Shown here piece after piece: positions 26,201 through 35,132 of a stretch of DNA of 64,000 nucleotides. Positions within the stretch are counted from its first letter, which is position 1, and every line of letters starts with the position of its first letter. The translations under genes were made by a program, and so were the position numbers. Source of the stretch: Actinoallomurus sp050942425 (GTDB lineage: Bacteria; Actinomycetota; Actinomycetes; Streptosporangiales; Streptosporangiaceae). The stretch lies in contig NZ_CP192063.1 in the NCBI RefSeq assembly GCF_050942425.1, forward strand, positions 6,200,001 through 6,264,000, read 5' to 3'. The notes below the pieces were generated by a model that ran no database searches, was not told where the DNA came from, and worked only from the letters and a program-made list of their open reading frames with translations.

Positions 26201-27198
26201 GCGGTCCTCCCCGCGATGCCCGGCGCGTGTGTCCTGAAGAAGGTCCGTACCCGTTGCAGCGGTGTCGGCGGCAGGCTGCGGTTGCCTCGCGCGAAGCGCC
26301 GCTCGATGTAGAACTGAATGATCGTGAGGATCGTCGTGACGACGAGGTACCAGATGCTCGCGACGATGAGCAGGGGGATCGTCTGGAAACTCCGCGAGTA
26401 GATGAGCTGCGCCGAATAGAGCAGGTCCGGGACGGCCAGGACGCTGACGAGCGAGGTCATCTTGAGCATCCCGATGGTCTCGTTGCCGGTCGGTGGCACG
26501 ATGACGCGCATGGCCTGCGGCAGGATGATGCGCCGCATCGTCTGCATCCTCGTCAGGCCCAGTGAGGCGGCCGCCTCCGACTGGCCCTGTTCCACGGACA
26601 GGATGCCCGCTCGCACGATCTCGGACATGTACGCCGCCTCGTTGAGGCCCAGTCCGAGGATCGCGGCGGTGGTCGGTGTGATGAGCTGGTTGGCGTTGAG
26701 CGCGACCCCGGGCAGCCCGAAGGTGATCTTCGGATAGAGCGCGGCGAGGTTGTACCAGAACAGGAGCTGGACGAGCAGGGGCGTGCCGCGGAACAGCGTG
26801 ATGTAGCCGAACGCGATCCCGTTGACGACGGGGTTGTTCGAGAGCCGTAGCACCGCGAGGACGAGACCGAGAACGACACCGATCAGCATGCACACGACGG
26901 TCAGCTTGATCGTGATCCACAGGCCCCCGCCGATGGACACGTCCCGTAGGTAGGCGCTGACGACGTTCCACTGGAACCGCGGATTCGTGAAGACCGACTT
27001 CAGCGCCAGCGCCGCCAGAGCGAGGAGAATCACGGCGACGATGAGGCGGCCGATGTGCCTGCGCGGGACGACGGTCAGATCGTCGTCGGCGAACGCCCCG
27101 GCCGTGGACGGGACGGCCGGATCCCGAGCCGCATCCGCCGTCGATGTTTCGGCCGCCTTCTCCATGCTTCTCGCCATCCTCCGGTCGATCTCGGCCAA
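26197..27198 (-). CDS. Polar amino acid ABC transporter permease
   Basis: This is a 333-residue inner membrane permease of the HisMQ/GlnP type. An N-terminal hydrophilic stretch of about 45 residues is unusual in length for the family. It precedes a segment IVAVILLALAALALKSVF and the transmembrane core (LTVVCMLIGVVLGLVLAVLRL onwards). The EAA loop EAAASLGLTRMQTMRRIILPQAM, which contacts the ATPase, is intact. The start is uncertain: Met codons at 27198, 27174 and 27165 all precede the charged N-terminus. Divergent from the GNAT gene. Confidence 0.9.
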   Translation of the reverse strand: MAEIDRRMARSMEKAAETSTADAARDPAVPSTAGAFADDDLTVVPRRHIGRLIVAVILLALAALALKSVFTNPRFQWNVVSAYLRDVSIGGGLWITIKLTVVCMLIGVVLGLVLAVLRLSNNPVVNGIAFGYITLFRGTPLLVQLLFWYNLAALYPKITFGLPGVALNANQLITPTTAAILGLGLNEAAYMSEIVRAGILSVEQGQSEAAASLGLTRMQTMRRIILPQAMRVIVPPTGNETIGMLKMTSLVSVLAVPDLLYSAQLIYSRSFQTIPLLIVASIWYLVVTTILTIIQFYIERRFARGNRSLPPTPLQRVRTFFRTHAPGIAGRTA

Positions 27199-27316
27199 TC
27201 ACCCAATGATGGGGACATCGGCGCGTACGACCGCTGTCGGCTTCACCAAAGTTCGGCGGGAAACTCTGGTCTACACCTCAATGACCTGGCGGGATCGGCT
27301 CACAACCCTTGGCACC

Positions 27317-28108
27317 ATGCCCGCTTACGCCCGCCCCGAGGTCGTCGAACTCGCCGGCCATGAGGACCATGTCGCCGCCACTCGACTGCTCGCCGACATC
27401 TGGGGGACCACCCCGGAATCGTCCCCCATCCCGGCCGACCTGCTGGCGTCCATCGCGCATGCCGGCGGTTGCGTCCTCGGAGCGATCACGGCGGGCGGCG
27501 ACCTCGCCGGGGTCACCGTCGGCATCGCCGGCGGACCCGGAGCGGATTCGATCTATTCGCTCATCGCCGCGGTCAGCTCCGTCGAGGCGGGCAAAGGCGT
27601 CGGGCGCGCGCTGAAGTTCGGGCAGCGTGACTGGGCGCTCGAACGGGGCGCGAACCGGATCCTCTGGACGTTCGACCCGCTCATCCGGCGCAACGCACAC
27701 TTCAACCTGAACAAGCTGGGCGCACGGGTCACCGAATACATCCGCGACTACTACCCCCCGATGCACGACGCCATCAACCGAGGGGATCGACCGGACCGCT
27801 TCTACGCCGAGTGGCGCCTCGACGAGGCTCCGCCCGCCCAGGAGAGTCCGGATGCGGAGGATGCCGTCCCACCCGCCCTTGAGCAGGGCCCGCACGGCGC
27901 TCCGTCGATTCCGGCGTTTCCCGCATCGGATACGGTCCGGGTCTGGATCCCCCAGGACATCGAGGCGATGCGCCGAGCCGACGCCGAGCTCGCCCTCCAG
28001 TGGCGACTCGCGGCCCGCCAGGTGTTCGAACACGCATTCACGCTGGGCTACCGCCCGACCCGCCTCGGCTCGGACGGCGCCTATCGACTGACCAGAACGG
28101 GTGACTGA
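27317..28108 (+). CDS. GNAT acyltransferase (COG3375 type)
   Basis: This is a 263-residue protein with a GNAT fold, acyl-CoA loop SSVEAGKGVGRALKFGQRDWALERGANRI, and the signature WTFDPLIRRNAHFNLNKLGARVTEYIRDYY of the predicted acetyltransferases (COG3375) found beside MenC-like racemases. In the pathway described for N-succinylamino acid racemase operons, the GNAT enzyme acylates a D-amino acid to give the racemase substrate. The next gene is such a racemase, starting one base after this stop, which supports that role. An ATG at 27281 is an alternative start. Confidence 0.85.
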   Translation: MPAYARPEVVELAGHEDHVAATRLLADIWGTTPESSPIPADLLASIAHAGGCVLGAITAGGDLAGVTVGIAGGPGADSIYSLIAAVSSVEAGKGVGRALKFGQRDWALERGANRILWTFDPLIRRNAHFNLNKLGARVTEYIRDYYPPMHDAINRGDRPDRFYAEWRLDEAPPAQESPDAEDAVPPALEQGPHGAPSIPAFPASDTVRVWIPQDIEAMRRADAELALQWRLAARQVFEHAFTLGYRPTRLGSDGAYRLTRTGD

Positions 28109-28109
28109 C

Positions 28110-29234
28110 ATGCCTCGCGTGAACCTCGAGATCCGCACGCTCGCGATGCCGCTCGTGCGGCCGTTCCGGACGTCGAAGGGCGTGGACGAGACGCGGCACG
28201 TCATGGTGTTGCGCTGGTCCGAGGACGGCGTCGACGGCTGGTCGGAATCGGCCGCCGACCCAGAGCCGACGTACTTCCCTGAGTACATGGGGAGCGTCCG
28301 TGCCGCGCTCCTGGAGGTGATCGTGCCGGCGATGGAGAGCAGCCCGCCGCCGCCCTCGGGAACGACGGTCGGCTGGCTCCGATCCGTCCTGAAGGACGTG
28401 CCCGGCAGCCCGATCGCCAAGGCCTTCGTCGAGTCGGCCCTGCTCGATGCCCAACTGCGCCGGCACGGCATGCCGCTGGTGGACTTCCTGGGCGCAGCGG
28501 CGGGCCGCATCCCCGTCGGCGTCTCCGTGGGCATCCCCGACTCCATCGACGAACTGATCGACTGGGTCGGCGGCTACCTCAAGGACGGCTACTCCCGGAT
28601 CAAACTCAAGATCCAGCCAGGGTGGGACCTCGAGCCGGTCCGCGCCGTCCGGGCGACGTTCGGGGACGACCTGCCGCTGCAGGTGGACGCCAACCAGGCG
28701 TACGAGCCGAGCGACATCCCGCACCTGCGCCGCCTCGACGAGTTCAACCTGCTCCTCCTGGAACAGCCGTTCGACCGCGATCGTCTTCTCGCGCACCAGG
28801 CTCTCGCCGCCGCCTCGACGACGCCCATCTGCCTGGACGAGTCGATCAGCGGGGTACACGACACGATGGTCGCGATCCGCCTGGGCGCGGCGAATGTCGT
28901 GAACATCAAGCCGAGCAGGGTCGGTGGATACCTGAACTCTCGCGCGATCCACGACGTCTGCCAGGCCAACGGCATACCCGTCTTCTGCGGGGGAACCCTC
29001 GAGACCGCCGTGGGGCGCGCGGCCAACCTCGCCCTGGCCAGTCTGCCCGGCTTCACCCTTCCCGGCGACATATCGGCGACGAGCCGCTACTACACCAAGG
29101 ACATCGCCCGCCCGTTCGAACTCGAGGACGGATGCCTCGCCGTGCCCACCGGGCCGGGCACGGGGGTCGAGGTGGATCTCGACGTCGTCGAGGAGCTCAC
29201 CATCGACAGTCACGCCGTGTCACTCGGCCTCTGA
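28110..29234 (+). CDS. N-acylamino acid racemase / o-succinylbenzoate synthase-like enolase
   Basis: This is a 374-residue enolase-superfamily enzyme. The catalytic KxK pair is in RIKLKIQPGWD (about residues 160-170). Metal ligands lie in LQVDANQAY, LLLEQPF and CLDESI, with the second-side lysine in VVNIKPSRVGG. Members of this MenC branch racemise N-succinyl or N-acetyl amino acids, make o-succinylbenzoate, or both. The gene context (GNAT upstream, amino acid transporter, D-aminoacylase) argues for racemisation and not menaquinone synthesis, since no other men gene is present. The start ATG 28110 lies one base after the GNAT stop; GTG 28101 is possible. Confidence 0.88.
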   Translation: MPRVNLEIRTLAMPLVRPFRTSKGVDETRHVMVLRWSEDGVDGWSESAADPEPTYFPEYMGSVRAALLEVIVPAMESSPPPPSGTTVGWLRSVLKDVPGSPIAKAFVESALLDAQLRRHGMPLVDFLGAAAGRIPVGVSVGIPDSIDELIDWVGGYLKDGYSRIKLKIQPGWDLEPVRAVRATFGDDLPLQVDANQAYEPSDIPHLRRLDEFNLLLLEQPFDRDRLLAHQALAAASTTPICLDESISGVHDTMVAIRLGAANVVNIKPSRVGGYLNSRAIHDVCQANGIPVFCGGTLETAVGRAANLALASLPGFTLPGDISATSRYYTKDIARPFELEDGCLAVPTGPGTGVEVDLDVVEELTIDSHAVSLGL

Positions 29235-29275
29235 ACCCCATGCGAGTGACGCGTGCACGCACACCAAGGAGACCG

Positions 29276-30196
29276 ATGAAAAGGACATCGCAGATGACCG
29301 CCGCTCTCGCAGCAGCGGTGACGCTCGCCGTCGGCGCGGGGTGTACCAACGCCTCCCAGACCGGCTCCGCGGAGAAGGCCAAGCCCGGCTTCTCCGCCCA
29401 GGCGGCCGACAAGACGCTGAGCGCGATGGTGCCGGCCAAGATCAGGACGGCCGGCACGATCCGGGTCGCCACCGACGCGACGTACCCGCCCTTCGAGTCG
29501 GTGGCCAAGGACAACAAGACGCTCGAAGGGGCTGACATCGATCTCATCAAGGGGATCGCCTCGTTGCTCGGCCTGAAGGCCGGGCTGCAGAACGCCAGCT
29601 TCGACGCGATCGTCCCGGGGATCGCCGCGGGAAAGTTCGACGTCGCCGTCTCCGGAATCCTTGATCGTCCGTCGCGCCGGGAGCACATCGACTTCGTCGA
29701 CTACGCGATGAACAGCACGATGTTCTTCGCCAAGGCCGAGAACAAGGGTAAGTTCCCGACCTGGGCGAATACCTGCGGTTTCTCGATAGCGGTACAGACC
29801 GGCACATCGATGGCCGACGACGCCCAGGCCGTCACCAAGAAGTGCGCCGCGACCGGCAAGCGGGCCATCAAGATCAACAACTTCCGCACCCAGGACGAGG
29901 TGGTCCTGGCCGTGCAGAGCGGTCGGGCCGACGTCGGGGTGTCGACCGGTGGTTCCACGGCGGCGATCGTCAAGCAGACCGGCTCCCTCTTCGTCACGAG
30001 CACCCCGCCGGACGCACCCACCCAGCCGGGTGCGCTCGGCATCGCCGTCCAGAAGTCCGACCCCGAACTCGTCACGGCCGTTCAGGCGGCGCTGAAGAAA
30101 CTCATTGAGAACGGCACCTATGACCAGATCATGAGCACATGGGGTCTCAAGGACTGCTGTAGCAACAAAAGCGCCAAGATCAATGGCGGTACCTGA
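29276..30196 (+). CDS. Amino acid ABC transporter substrate-binding lipoprotein
   Basis: This is a 306-residue family 3 binding protein. The signal peptide MKRTSQMTAALAAAVTLAVGAGC ends with a lipobox (VGAGC). The mature domain starts IRVATDATYPPFESVAKDNKTLEGADIDLIKGIASLLGLK, the standard opening of polar amino acid receptors. AAG GAG six bases upstream fixes the ATG at 29276. The first residues of TATYPPFE bind the alpha-amino/carboxyl groups of the ligand. It is cotranscribed with the racemase and convergent with PucR; permease and ATPase are on the opposite strand of the same island. Confidence 0.9.
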   Translation: MKRTSQMTAALAAAVTLAVGAGCTNASQTGSAEKAKPGFSAQAADKTLSAMVPAKIRTAGTIRVATDATYPPFESVAKDNKTLEGADIDLIKGIASLLGLKAGLQNASFDAIVPGIAAGKFDVAVSGILDRPSRREHIDFVDYAMNSTMFFAKAENKGKFPTWANTCGFSIAVQTGTSMADDAQAVTKKCAATGKRAIKINNFRTQDEVVLAVQSGRADVGVSTGGSTAAIVKQTGSLFVTSTPPDAPTQPGALGIAVQKSDPELVTAVQAALKKLIENGTYDQIMSTWGLKDCCSNKSAKINGGT

Positions 30197-30221
30197 TCGA
30201 GCGCCGGGAGAGCGGCACCGG

Positions 30222-31832
30222 TCAGATCGGCCGTTGGCCGGCCGACCGGTGCCGATCCCCCAGCAACCGCAGCTGCAGCCACATCACCTGCCGCAATCGC
30301 GGGTCGCTCGCGTCGAAGCCGAACTTCTCCTTGATACGGGCGAGCCGGTACCGGTAGGAGTTCTCATGGATCCCCAGTTGCCTGGCCGCGGCGCGGGCGT
30401 CACCGAAGTGATCGAAATGAGCCAGCAATGTCGCCGCATACGCCGTCTGGTGCCGTTCGTCGTACCCGACAAGGTCCCGGACGTGCTGGACGAGACGATC
30501 GGAATCCGCAACCCCCGAACGCCGGATCTCCTCGAGAATGACCAGGTGCCGCTGCTCGTCGACGTCGATGACCGCATGTTCTGAGCCCTGCATCGCCTTC
30601 AGGACCGTGGAGATGTCCCGCCGCGCCCTGATCACCTGATCGGTGTCGTTGATCGCGGCGACGAAGGCGCACCCCAGCCTCCCGCCGTTGCTCGAATTCG
30701 CCGACCTGCCGACCTCCTCGGCGAGCCGCCTGAGCCGGGCCGATGAGCACCCGGCCGCCCTGGGCACCAGAGCGAAGATCGCGTCCTCCACCCGGGCACA
30801 GGCCGCCTCGGGCGAAATACGCTCGACATTGAGCCGGATGATCTGGGTGAGGCGCTGCTCATCGAGGTCCGGGGCGTCGGTCAGCGGGCCGAAACCCATG
30901 ATCGCCAGGGGTAGCCGGTCGCGCAGCGTGCTCGTCTGATCCGACCCGGTGGCGCCGAGCTGCGCCGCGAGCTGCTCGGATCGGCGCCGCCGGGCCGCGT
31001 CCTCGCGGAACCCCACCGACATGATCGCCAACGCGGCGGCGGGGGCGGCCATCTCCAGCGCTGCGACGGCACGGCTCGCGGAACCGGGTTCGCCGTCGTC
31101 GATGGCCCAGATCGAGCCGAGGAGGCGGCCCCCGATCCGGACGGGGACCACGACGCGCGCCAGTTCGTGATCCGCCTGCGACGGGAACCGGACGTGACCC
31201 TCGGCGCGGGCCACCGCGAGGTATTCGGCGTCGTACTCCGGGATCGCCTGCACCTTGCGGTCAAGGATCGATTCTTGGCGTACGGCGTCGATGGCCTGTC
31301 CCTCGATGCTCGAGTACGCGAGAACCCGGCGTTCGAGGTCCTCGATGGTGATCGCCGCGCCGGCGATCGACGCGATGGCGTTCGCCATGCCGAACAGGTC
31401 GTCGGTCGCTTCGAAACCGGCGCGCCGCACCGTCGTGGCGCACGAGGCGATCGCCCCTGCCAGCAGGGCCTCCACGATGCTCCACGGAAGCTCGTCACGC
31501 GCGACGAGCATGATGAGACCCGCCCGTCGTGCCGTCTCAACGATCCCGGTGAGGTCCTGCCCGCGTCGTTTTATGACGGCCGCGACGTACCCGGCCTCAC
31601 CCGCGTCCGCCAGGAGCGAGCCGAGTTGGGGGTGCATCACGGACGCCCCGACGAGCAGCAGCACTCCGCCCGCAGCGGACGGAAGCTCCTCGAGAGGGTC
31701 CCAGACCACGCAGTCGCAGACGGTCTGGTCGGTGACCGCCGTGCCGGGTGCCGCGACGACGGCCTCCCGATCGATCGACTCGAGGACCCCAGCCAAGGGG
31801 GCGACAGGTCCAATGAGCTGCGAGTCTTCCAT
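30222..31832 (-). CDS. PucR-type transcriptional regulator
   Basis: This is a 536-residue regulator with an N-terminal sensory part (PucR-like, about 1-130) and a GAF-like middle region (LFGMANAIASIAGAAITIEDLERRVLAYSS...ARVVVPVRIGGRLLGSIWAID). The C-terminal CdaR/GGDEF-like and HTH region reads LLAHFDHFGDARAAARQLGIHENSYRYRLARIKEKFGFD. PucR proteins control purine, amino acid and amine catabolism. It is the last gene after the cysteine hydrolase and D-aminoacylase, 30 bases downstream of the latter, so it is probably the island's regulator. Confidence 0.85.
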   Translation of the reverse strand: MEDSQLIGPVAPLAGVLESIDREAVVAAPGTAVTDQTVCDCVVWDPLEELPSAAGGVLLLVGASVMHPQLGSLLADAGEAGYVAAVIKRRGQDLTGIVETARRAGLIMLVARDELPWSIVEALLAGAIASCATTVRRAGFEATDDLFGMANAIASIAGAAITIEDLERRVLAYSSIEGQAIDAVRQESILDRKVQAIPEYDAEYLAVARAEGHVRFPSQADHELARVVVPVRIGGRLLGSIWAIDDGEPGSASRAVAALEMAAPAAALAIMSVGFREDAARRRRSEQLAAQLGATGSDQTSTLRDRLPLAIMGFGPLTDAPDLDEQRLTQIIRLNVERISPEAACARVEDAIFALVPRAAGCSSARLRRLAEEVGRSANSSNGGRLGCAFVAAINDTDQVIRARRDISTVLKAMQGSEHAVIDVDEQRHLVILEEIRRSGVADSDRLVQHVRDLVGYDERHQTAYAATLLAHFDHFGDARAAARQLGIHENSYRYRLARIKEKFGFDASDPRLRQVMWLQLRLLGDRHRSAGQRPI

Positions 31833-31862
31833 TCGCGGCAGTCTACGAGGAGATCGTTCTCC

Positions 31863-33485
31863 TCATCGCGGCCGCAGTCTCCGCCCGCGCCGGACGCCGA
31901 GCCACCGCCCTGACCGTACGACGAGGCGCCCCTCCTGCATGACCCACTCGATACCGGCGACAGGCCGGTCAGGCGTCGCGTAGTCGCCCGGATGGCTGAT
32001 CGTCAGTGGGTCGAAGCACACCAGGTCCGCGACCGCGCCGGGCGCGATGATCCCCCGGTCGGGAACGCCGAAGACGGCCGCCGGCAATGAGGTCATGCGG
32101 CGAACCGCCTCGGCCAGGTCGACGATCCGCCGCTCACGGACGAATCGGCTGATCACGGTCGGGAAGGTGCCGAAGAGCCGTGGGTGCGGCTTGCCGCCCG
32201 CACCCGGCGCGATCCCGTCCGACCCCACCGAGGTGAACGGCGAGCGGAAGGCGTCGTCGAGGTCCTGGTCGGCCATCGAGAACTCGACCATCGTGGCACG
32301 CAGCCGCTCGGCGACCAGCACGTGCACCAGGGCGTCGAACGGCTCGAGCCCGAGCTCGTCCGCCACCTGGCGGAGGGTCATGCCCTCGTGCTCGTGTGAT
32401 GCCGTCGAGGCGATGAGGATGCCGTCGTACCCGCCCGCGCCACCGATCAGGTTCTCCCAGTCCTGCGCCTGCGGCGACTCGATGAAGCGGCGGGCGCGAG
32501 CCAGCTCCTGCCGGTCCTCCAGCCGGGCGAGCAGTTGCGTGTCGCCACCGTCGTGCATCCACGGCGGCAGGCAGGCCGCCAGGATCGTCGAGGCGGCGGT
32601 GTACGGATAGACGTCCTGGGTCACGGCCACGCCGTCGTCCCGCGCCTCGTCGAGATACGCGATCGCCGGTGGGATCGACCCGTGGTTGGCCTGGCCGGTC
32701 GCCTTGAGGTGGGAGATCTGGAGCCGGCACCCGGCCTCGCGGGCGAGCCGGACCGATTCGGTCAGGCTGGCCGACAGGTCGAAGCTCTCGTTGCGCATGT
32801 GCGTCGCGTAGACCCGGTCCGGGCCGAGAACCCGTGCCACCTGTGCCAGTTCCTCGGCGTCGGCGTAGACGCCGGGAGCGTAGATCAGGCCGGTGGACAT
32901 CCCGAACGCCCCGGCCTCCAGCGCGTCCTGAAGCATGACGCGCATCGAACGGATGTCCGCGGATTCGGCGGCACGCGCCCCTGACCCCATCGCGGCCATC
33001 CGCAGGGCTCCGTGCCCGACCAGCGGGCAGACGTTCACCACGGTGCCGCGGTCGTCGACCATCTCATAGAACTCGGGAACGCTTCCCCACGTCACCTCGT
33101 CGATGGGAAACAGCTTCCGCAGCGCGGACGTGGCCTCACGCGCCTGCTCCCCTGCCGGGATCGGGGCGAGCGAGAAGCCGCAGTTGCCGGTGACCTCGGT
33201 CGTCACGCCTTGGTTGATCTTGGTCAGATCGTCCTCGACCAGCAGCGGTGCATTGTCGGCGTGGGAGTGAACGTCGATGAATCCGGGGCAGACCACAAGC
33301 CCCTGGGCGTCCAGGGCTGCGCCGGAGTCCAGCACGACGCTTCCGGGAGCGCCGAGGCCCCGGATGCGCCCCGCGTCGACGACGATGTCCGCCTCCGCAC
33401 CTGGCGCACCGGTGCCGTCGACGACCGTCGCACCTCGAATCACGAACGGCGCCGAGCCGTCGACCTCCCAACCCCCCACGGCCAT
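31863..33485 (-). CDS. N-acyl-D-amino-acid deacylase (D-aminoacylase)
   Basis: This is a 540-residue amidohydrolase that would cut N-acyl-D-amino acids to the acid and D-amino acid. Zinc-centre motifs are visible: CPGFIDVHSHAD (HxH), VTGNCGFSLAP (bridging Cys of D-aminoacylases), YATHMRNE, LQISHLKATG and SVGSDGIAPGAGG (catalytic Asp). A small beta domain encloses both termini. GGCGAGG lies four bases before the ATG at 33485. A long upstream extension of the open frame has no coding bias. Its place beside the racemase and an amino acid transporter indicates processing of D-amino acid derivatives. Confidence 0.9.
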   Translation of the reverse strand: MAVGGWEVDGSAPFVIRGATVVDGTGAPGAEADIVVDAGRIRGLGAPGSVVLDSGAALDAQGLVVCPGFIDVHSHADNAPLLVEDDLTKINQGVTTEVTGNCGFSLAPIPAGEQAREATSALRKLFPIDEVTWGSVPEFYEMVDDRGTVVNVCPLVGHGALRMAAMGSGARAAESADIRSMRVMLQDALEAGAFGMSTGLIYAPGVYADAEELAQVARVLGPDRVYATHMRNESFDLSASLTESVRLAREAGCRLQISHLKATGQANHGSIPPAIAYLDEARDDGVAVTQDVYPYTAASTILAACLPPWMHDGGDTQLLARLEDRQELARARRFIESPQAQDWENLIGGAGGYDGILIASTASHEHEGMTLRQVADELGLEPFDALVHVLVAERLRATMVEFSMADQDLDDAFRSPFTSVGSDGIAPGAGGKPHPRLFGTFPTVISRFVRERRIVDLAEAVRRMTSLPAAVFGVPDRGIIAPGAVADLVCFDPLTISHPGDYATPDRPVAGIEWVMQEGRLVVRSGRWLGVRRGRRLRPR

Positions 33486-33633
33486 GTGACCTCGCCTTTC
33501 CGCAGACCGACTCGACAACCGGACACGGCCATTCTCGTGCCGGCGCCCGCTCCCGCCCTCGGGCCCGAGACCAAACGATCGCCCGGGATTTGGTGAGATC
33601 CACAGGCGGGGTCCTTCACGGGAGGCGCCGGGG

Positions 33634-34368
33634 TCAAGTAGGCCTCGCGCGGTCAGCGGCCTGGACCATGTCGAGCAGGTCGGACGTCGAGCGCACGTCG
33701 CCGAAGGACCGGTAGATGGTATGCAGCGTGGCGTTGTGGTCCTGGTCACGCCGGGCCGCATTGGCGTCCGCGACCAGGATGACCCGCAGTCCGAGGGTGG
33801 CGGCGTCGCGAGCGGAGGACTCGCAGCACACATTGGTGACGGTTCCGCTGATCAGAACGGTATCGACTCCGCGCTCTTCCAGCACTCCCGCAAGGACACA
33901 GCGGCCGGGGAAGAACGCGCTGGGAGCGGATTTCTCCACCAGCACATCACCGGGACGGACCACCAGTTCTGGCCACAGCCGCTCGGGCAGCGGCCCCGTC
34001 CCGCCGGACACGCGGTAGGCCTCGGCTGTCTCCGGCCCGAAGAACTCATCCCGCACCGGCGTCCTTTCGCCGACTGCGGGAAGGACCCAGGCGACCGTGC
34101 CGCCCGCTGCTCGAAGGGCATCGGCGATGCGGCCGATGTTCGGCACGATGCCACGGCAGTACGGGTTCTCGGACACGAAGAACGGCACCATGTCGATCAC
34201 CACGAGCGCGGTACGGGCCGGGACAAGGCTCACGAACGCGAACCGGCGGCCACGGCGCGCCTCATGCCGGGCATACTCCCGCGGATCGATCCACCACTCG
34301 TGCTGCCGTACCTCGGCATCCGACGGCAAGGTCTTCCCGATCCACGTAGGGTCGCCGGCAGAACTCAT
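33634..34368 (-). CDS. Isochorismatase-family cysteine hydrolase
   Basis: This is a 244-residue hydrolase. The Asp-Lys-Cys triad is seen in ALVVIDMVPFFV (Asp), LVEKSAPSAFF (Lys) and LISGTVTNVCCESSARDAATLG (Cys, preceded by the cis-peptide motif). The size and TVTNVCCESSARDA motif point to N-carbamoylsarcosine amidase/nicotinamidase-like enzymes rather than true isochorismatases. An amidase acting on an N-carbamoyl amino acid would fit the island. Its ATG at 34368 is followed by a long N-terminal arm (DPTWIGKTLPSDAEVRQHEWWIDPREYARHE) common in this subgroup. Confidence 0.85.
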   Translation of the reverse strand: MSSAGDPTWIGKTLPSDAEVRQHEWWIDPREYARHEARRGRRFAFVSLVPARTALVVIDMVPFFVSENPYCRGIVPNIGRIADALRAAGGTVAWVLPAVGERTPVRDEFFGPETAEAYRVSGGTGPLPERLWPELVVRPGDVLVEKSAPSAFFPGRCVLAGVLEERGVDTVLISGTVTNVCCESSARDAATLGLRVILVADANAARRDQDHNATLHTIYRSFGDVRSTSDLLDMVQAADRARPT

Positions 34369-34474
34369 GCGATCTTCGCCCACTTTGTGCAGGGAATCCG
34401 AATTGTACGGGGAATCCGAGCCCGGAGAATTCACAAGGTGCCTCTCTTTGAACCCGGCTGCCGCTGCCATGCGA

Positions 34475-34509
34475 ACGTCCTGGGACGGCGAGTTTCCGTC
34501 CCAGGACGT
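34475..34509 (-). terminator. Hairpin terminator after the secreted-protein gene
   Basis: Perfect 14-base arms ACGTCCTGGGACGG and CCGTCCCAGGACGT flank a seven-base loop, 21 bases beyond the stop of the minus-strand gene at 34531. It also insulates the cysteine hydrolase operon, which starts at 34368. Confidence 0.75.
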
Positions 34510-34530
34510 CCAGTGACCATAGCGGTCAGG

Positions 34531-34956
34531 TCATCGAACGGTGACCTTGAGGTGGTTGGATGCTCCAGCACCCCAGGCGTGCCAGTGGTGGTTGCGGTCC
34601 TGCCGGTAGGCGACGGCCCGGAAGGTGTAGGTGCCCTTGTGGACGGCGGGCTTGAGGGTCAGGACGAACCGTTCGGCGCCGCTCTTGCCGGTACGACCGT
34701 GGGTGGTGCAACGCAACGTCTCATAGCCGGGGCCCTTGGGCAGGGCCCGCTGCAGGCACAGCTTCAGCCCGTGGATCTTGTCGCCGCTGCTGTCGGAGAA
34801 AGCGTCGGCGCGGAAGGTGACGGTGCGGCCGTGCTGGACGGTGTGATGGTCGGCCGAAAGGTGCAGGCCGGTCTTGGCCTGGGCGGCCCCGGCGACGAGG
34901 ATGACGGTTCCGGTCGCGGCGGCGGCGACTCCCGCCACGGTGAGTGTCTTACGCAT
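34531..34956 (-). CDS. Small secreted protein of unknown function
   Basis: This is a 141-residue protein. A Sec signal peptide (MRKTLTVAGVAAAATGTVILVAGAAQA) leads into a mature domain of about 114 residues. The mature part (TGLHLSADHHTVQHGRTVTFRADAF, two cysteines in GLKLCLQRA and ETLRCTTHG, then LKPAVHKGTYTFRAVAYRQDRNHHWHAWGAGASNHLKVTVR) looks like a small beta-sandwich with one disulfide. Proteins of this pattern are common orphan exports of actinomycetes. I cannot assign a function. Confidence 0.75.
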   Translation of the reverse strand: MRKTLTVAGVAAAATGTVILVAGAAQAKTGLHLSADHHTVQHGRTVTFRADAFSDSSGDKIHGLKLCLQRALPKGPGYETLRCTTHGRTGKSGAERFVLTLKPAVHKGTYTFRAVAYRQDRNHHWHAWGAGASNHLKVTVR

Positions 34957-35132
34957 GTCGTTCTTCCAATCCGTTGTCGAATCGTCCGAACGGGTGAGAT
35001 GTGAAACGCCCCGTAAAGGTTTGACAGAAAGTCGATCTTTTACGGACCCTTAACCATGGGACGCGGTAGCGCGTCGAGTAGAGAATTCTCGCCGGGCTTT
35101 TCCGTAGGTCATCCGATGCCGAACCAGCCGAG

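Noticed and set aside
28110..29234. Reading the MenC-like enolase as menaquinone o-succinylbenzoate synthase
   Set aside because: No other menaquinone genes are nearby, and the GNAT, transporter and D-aminoacylase context favours N-acylamino acid racemase. Dual function cannot be excluded.
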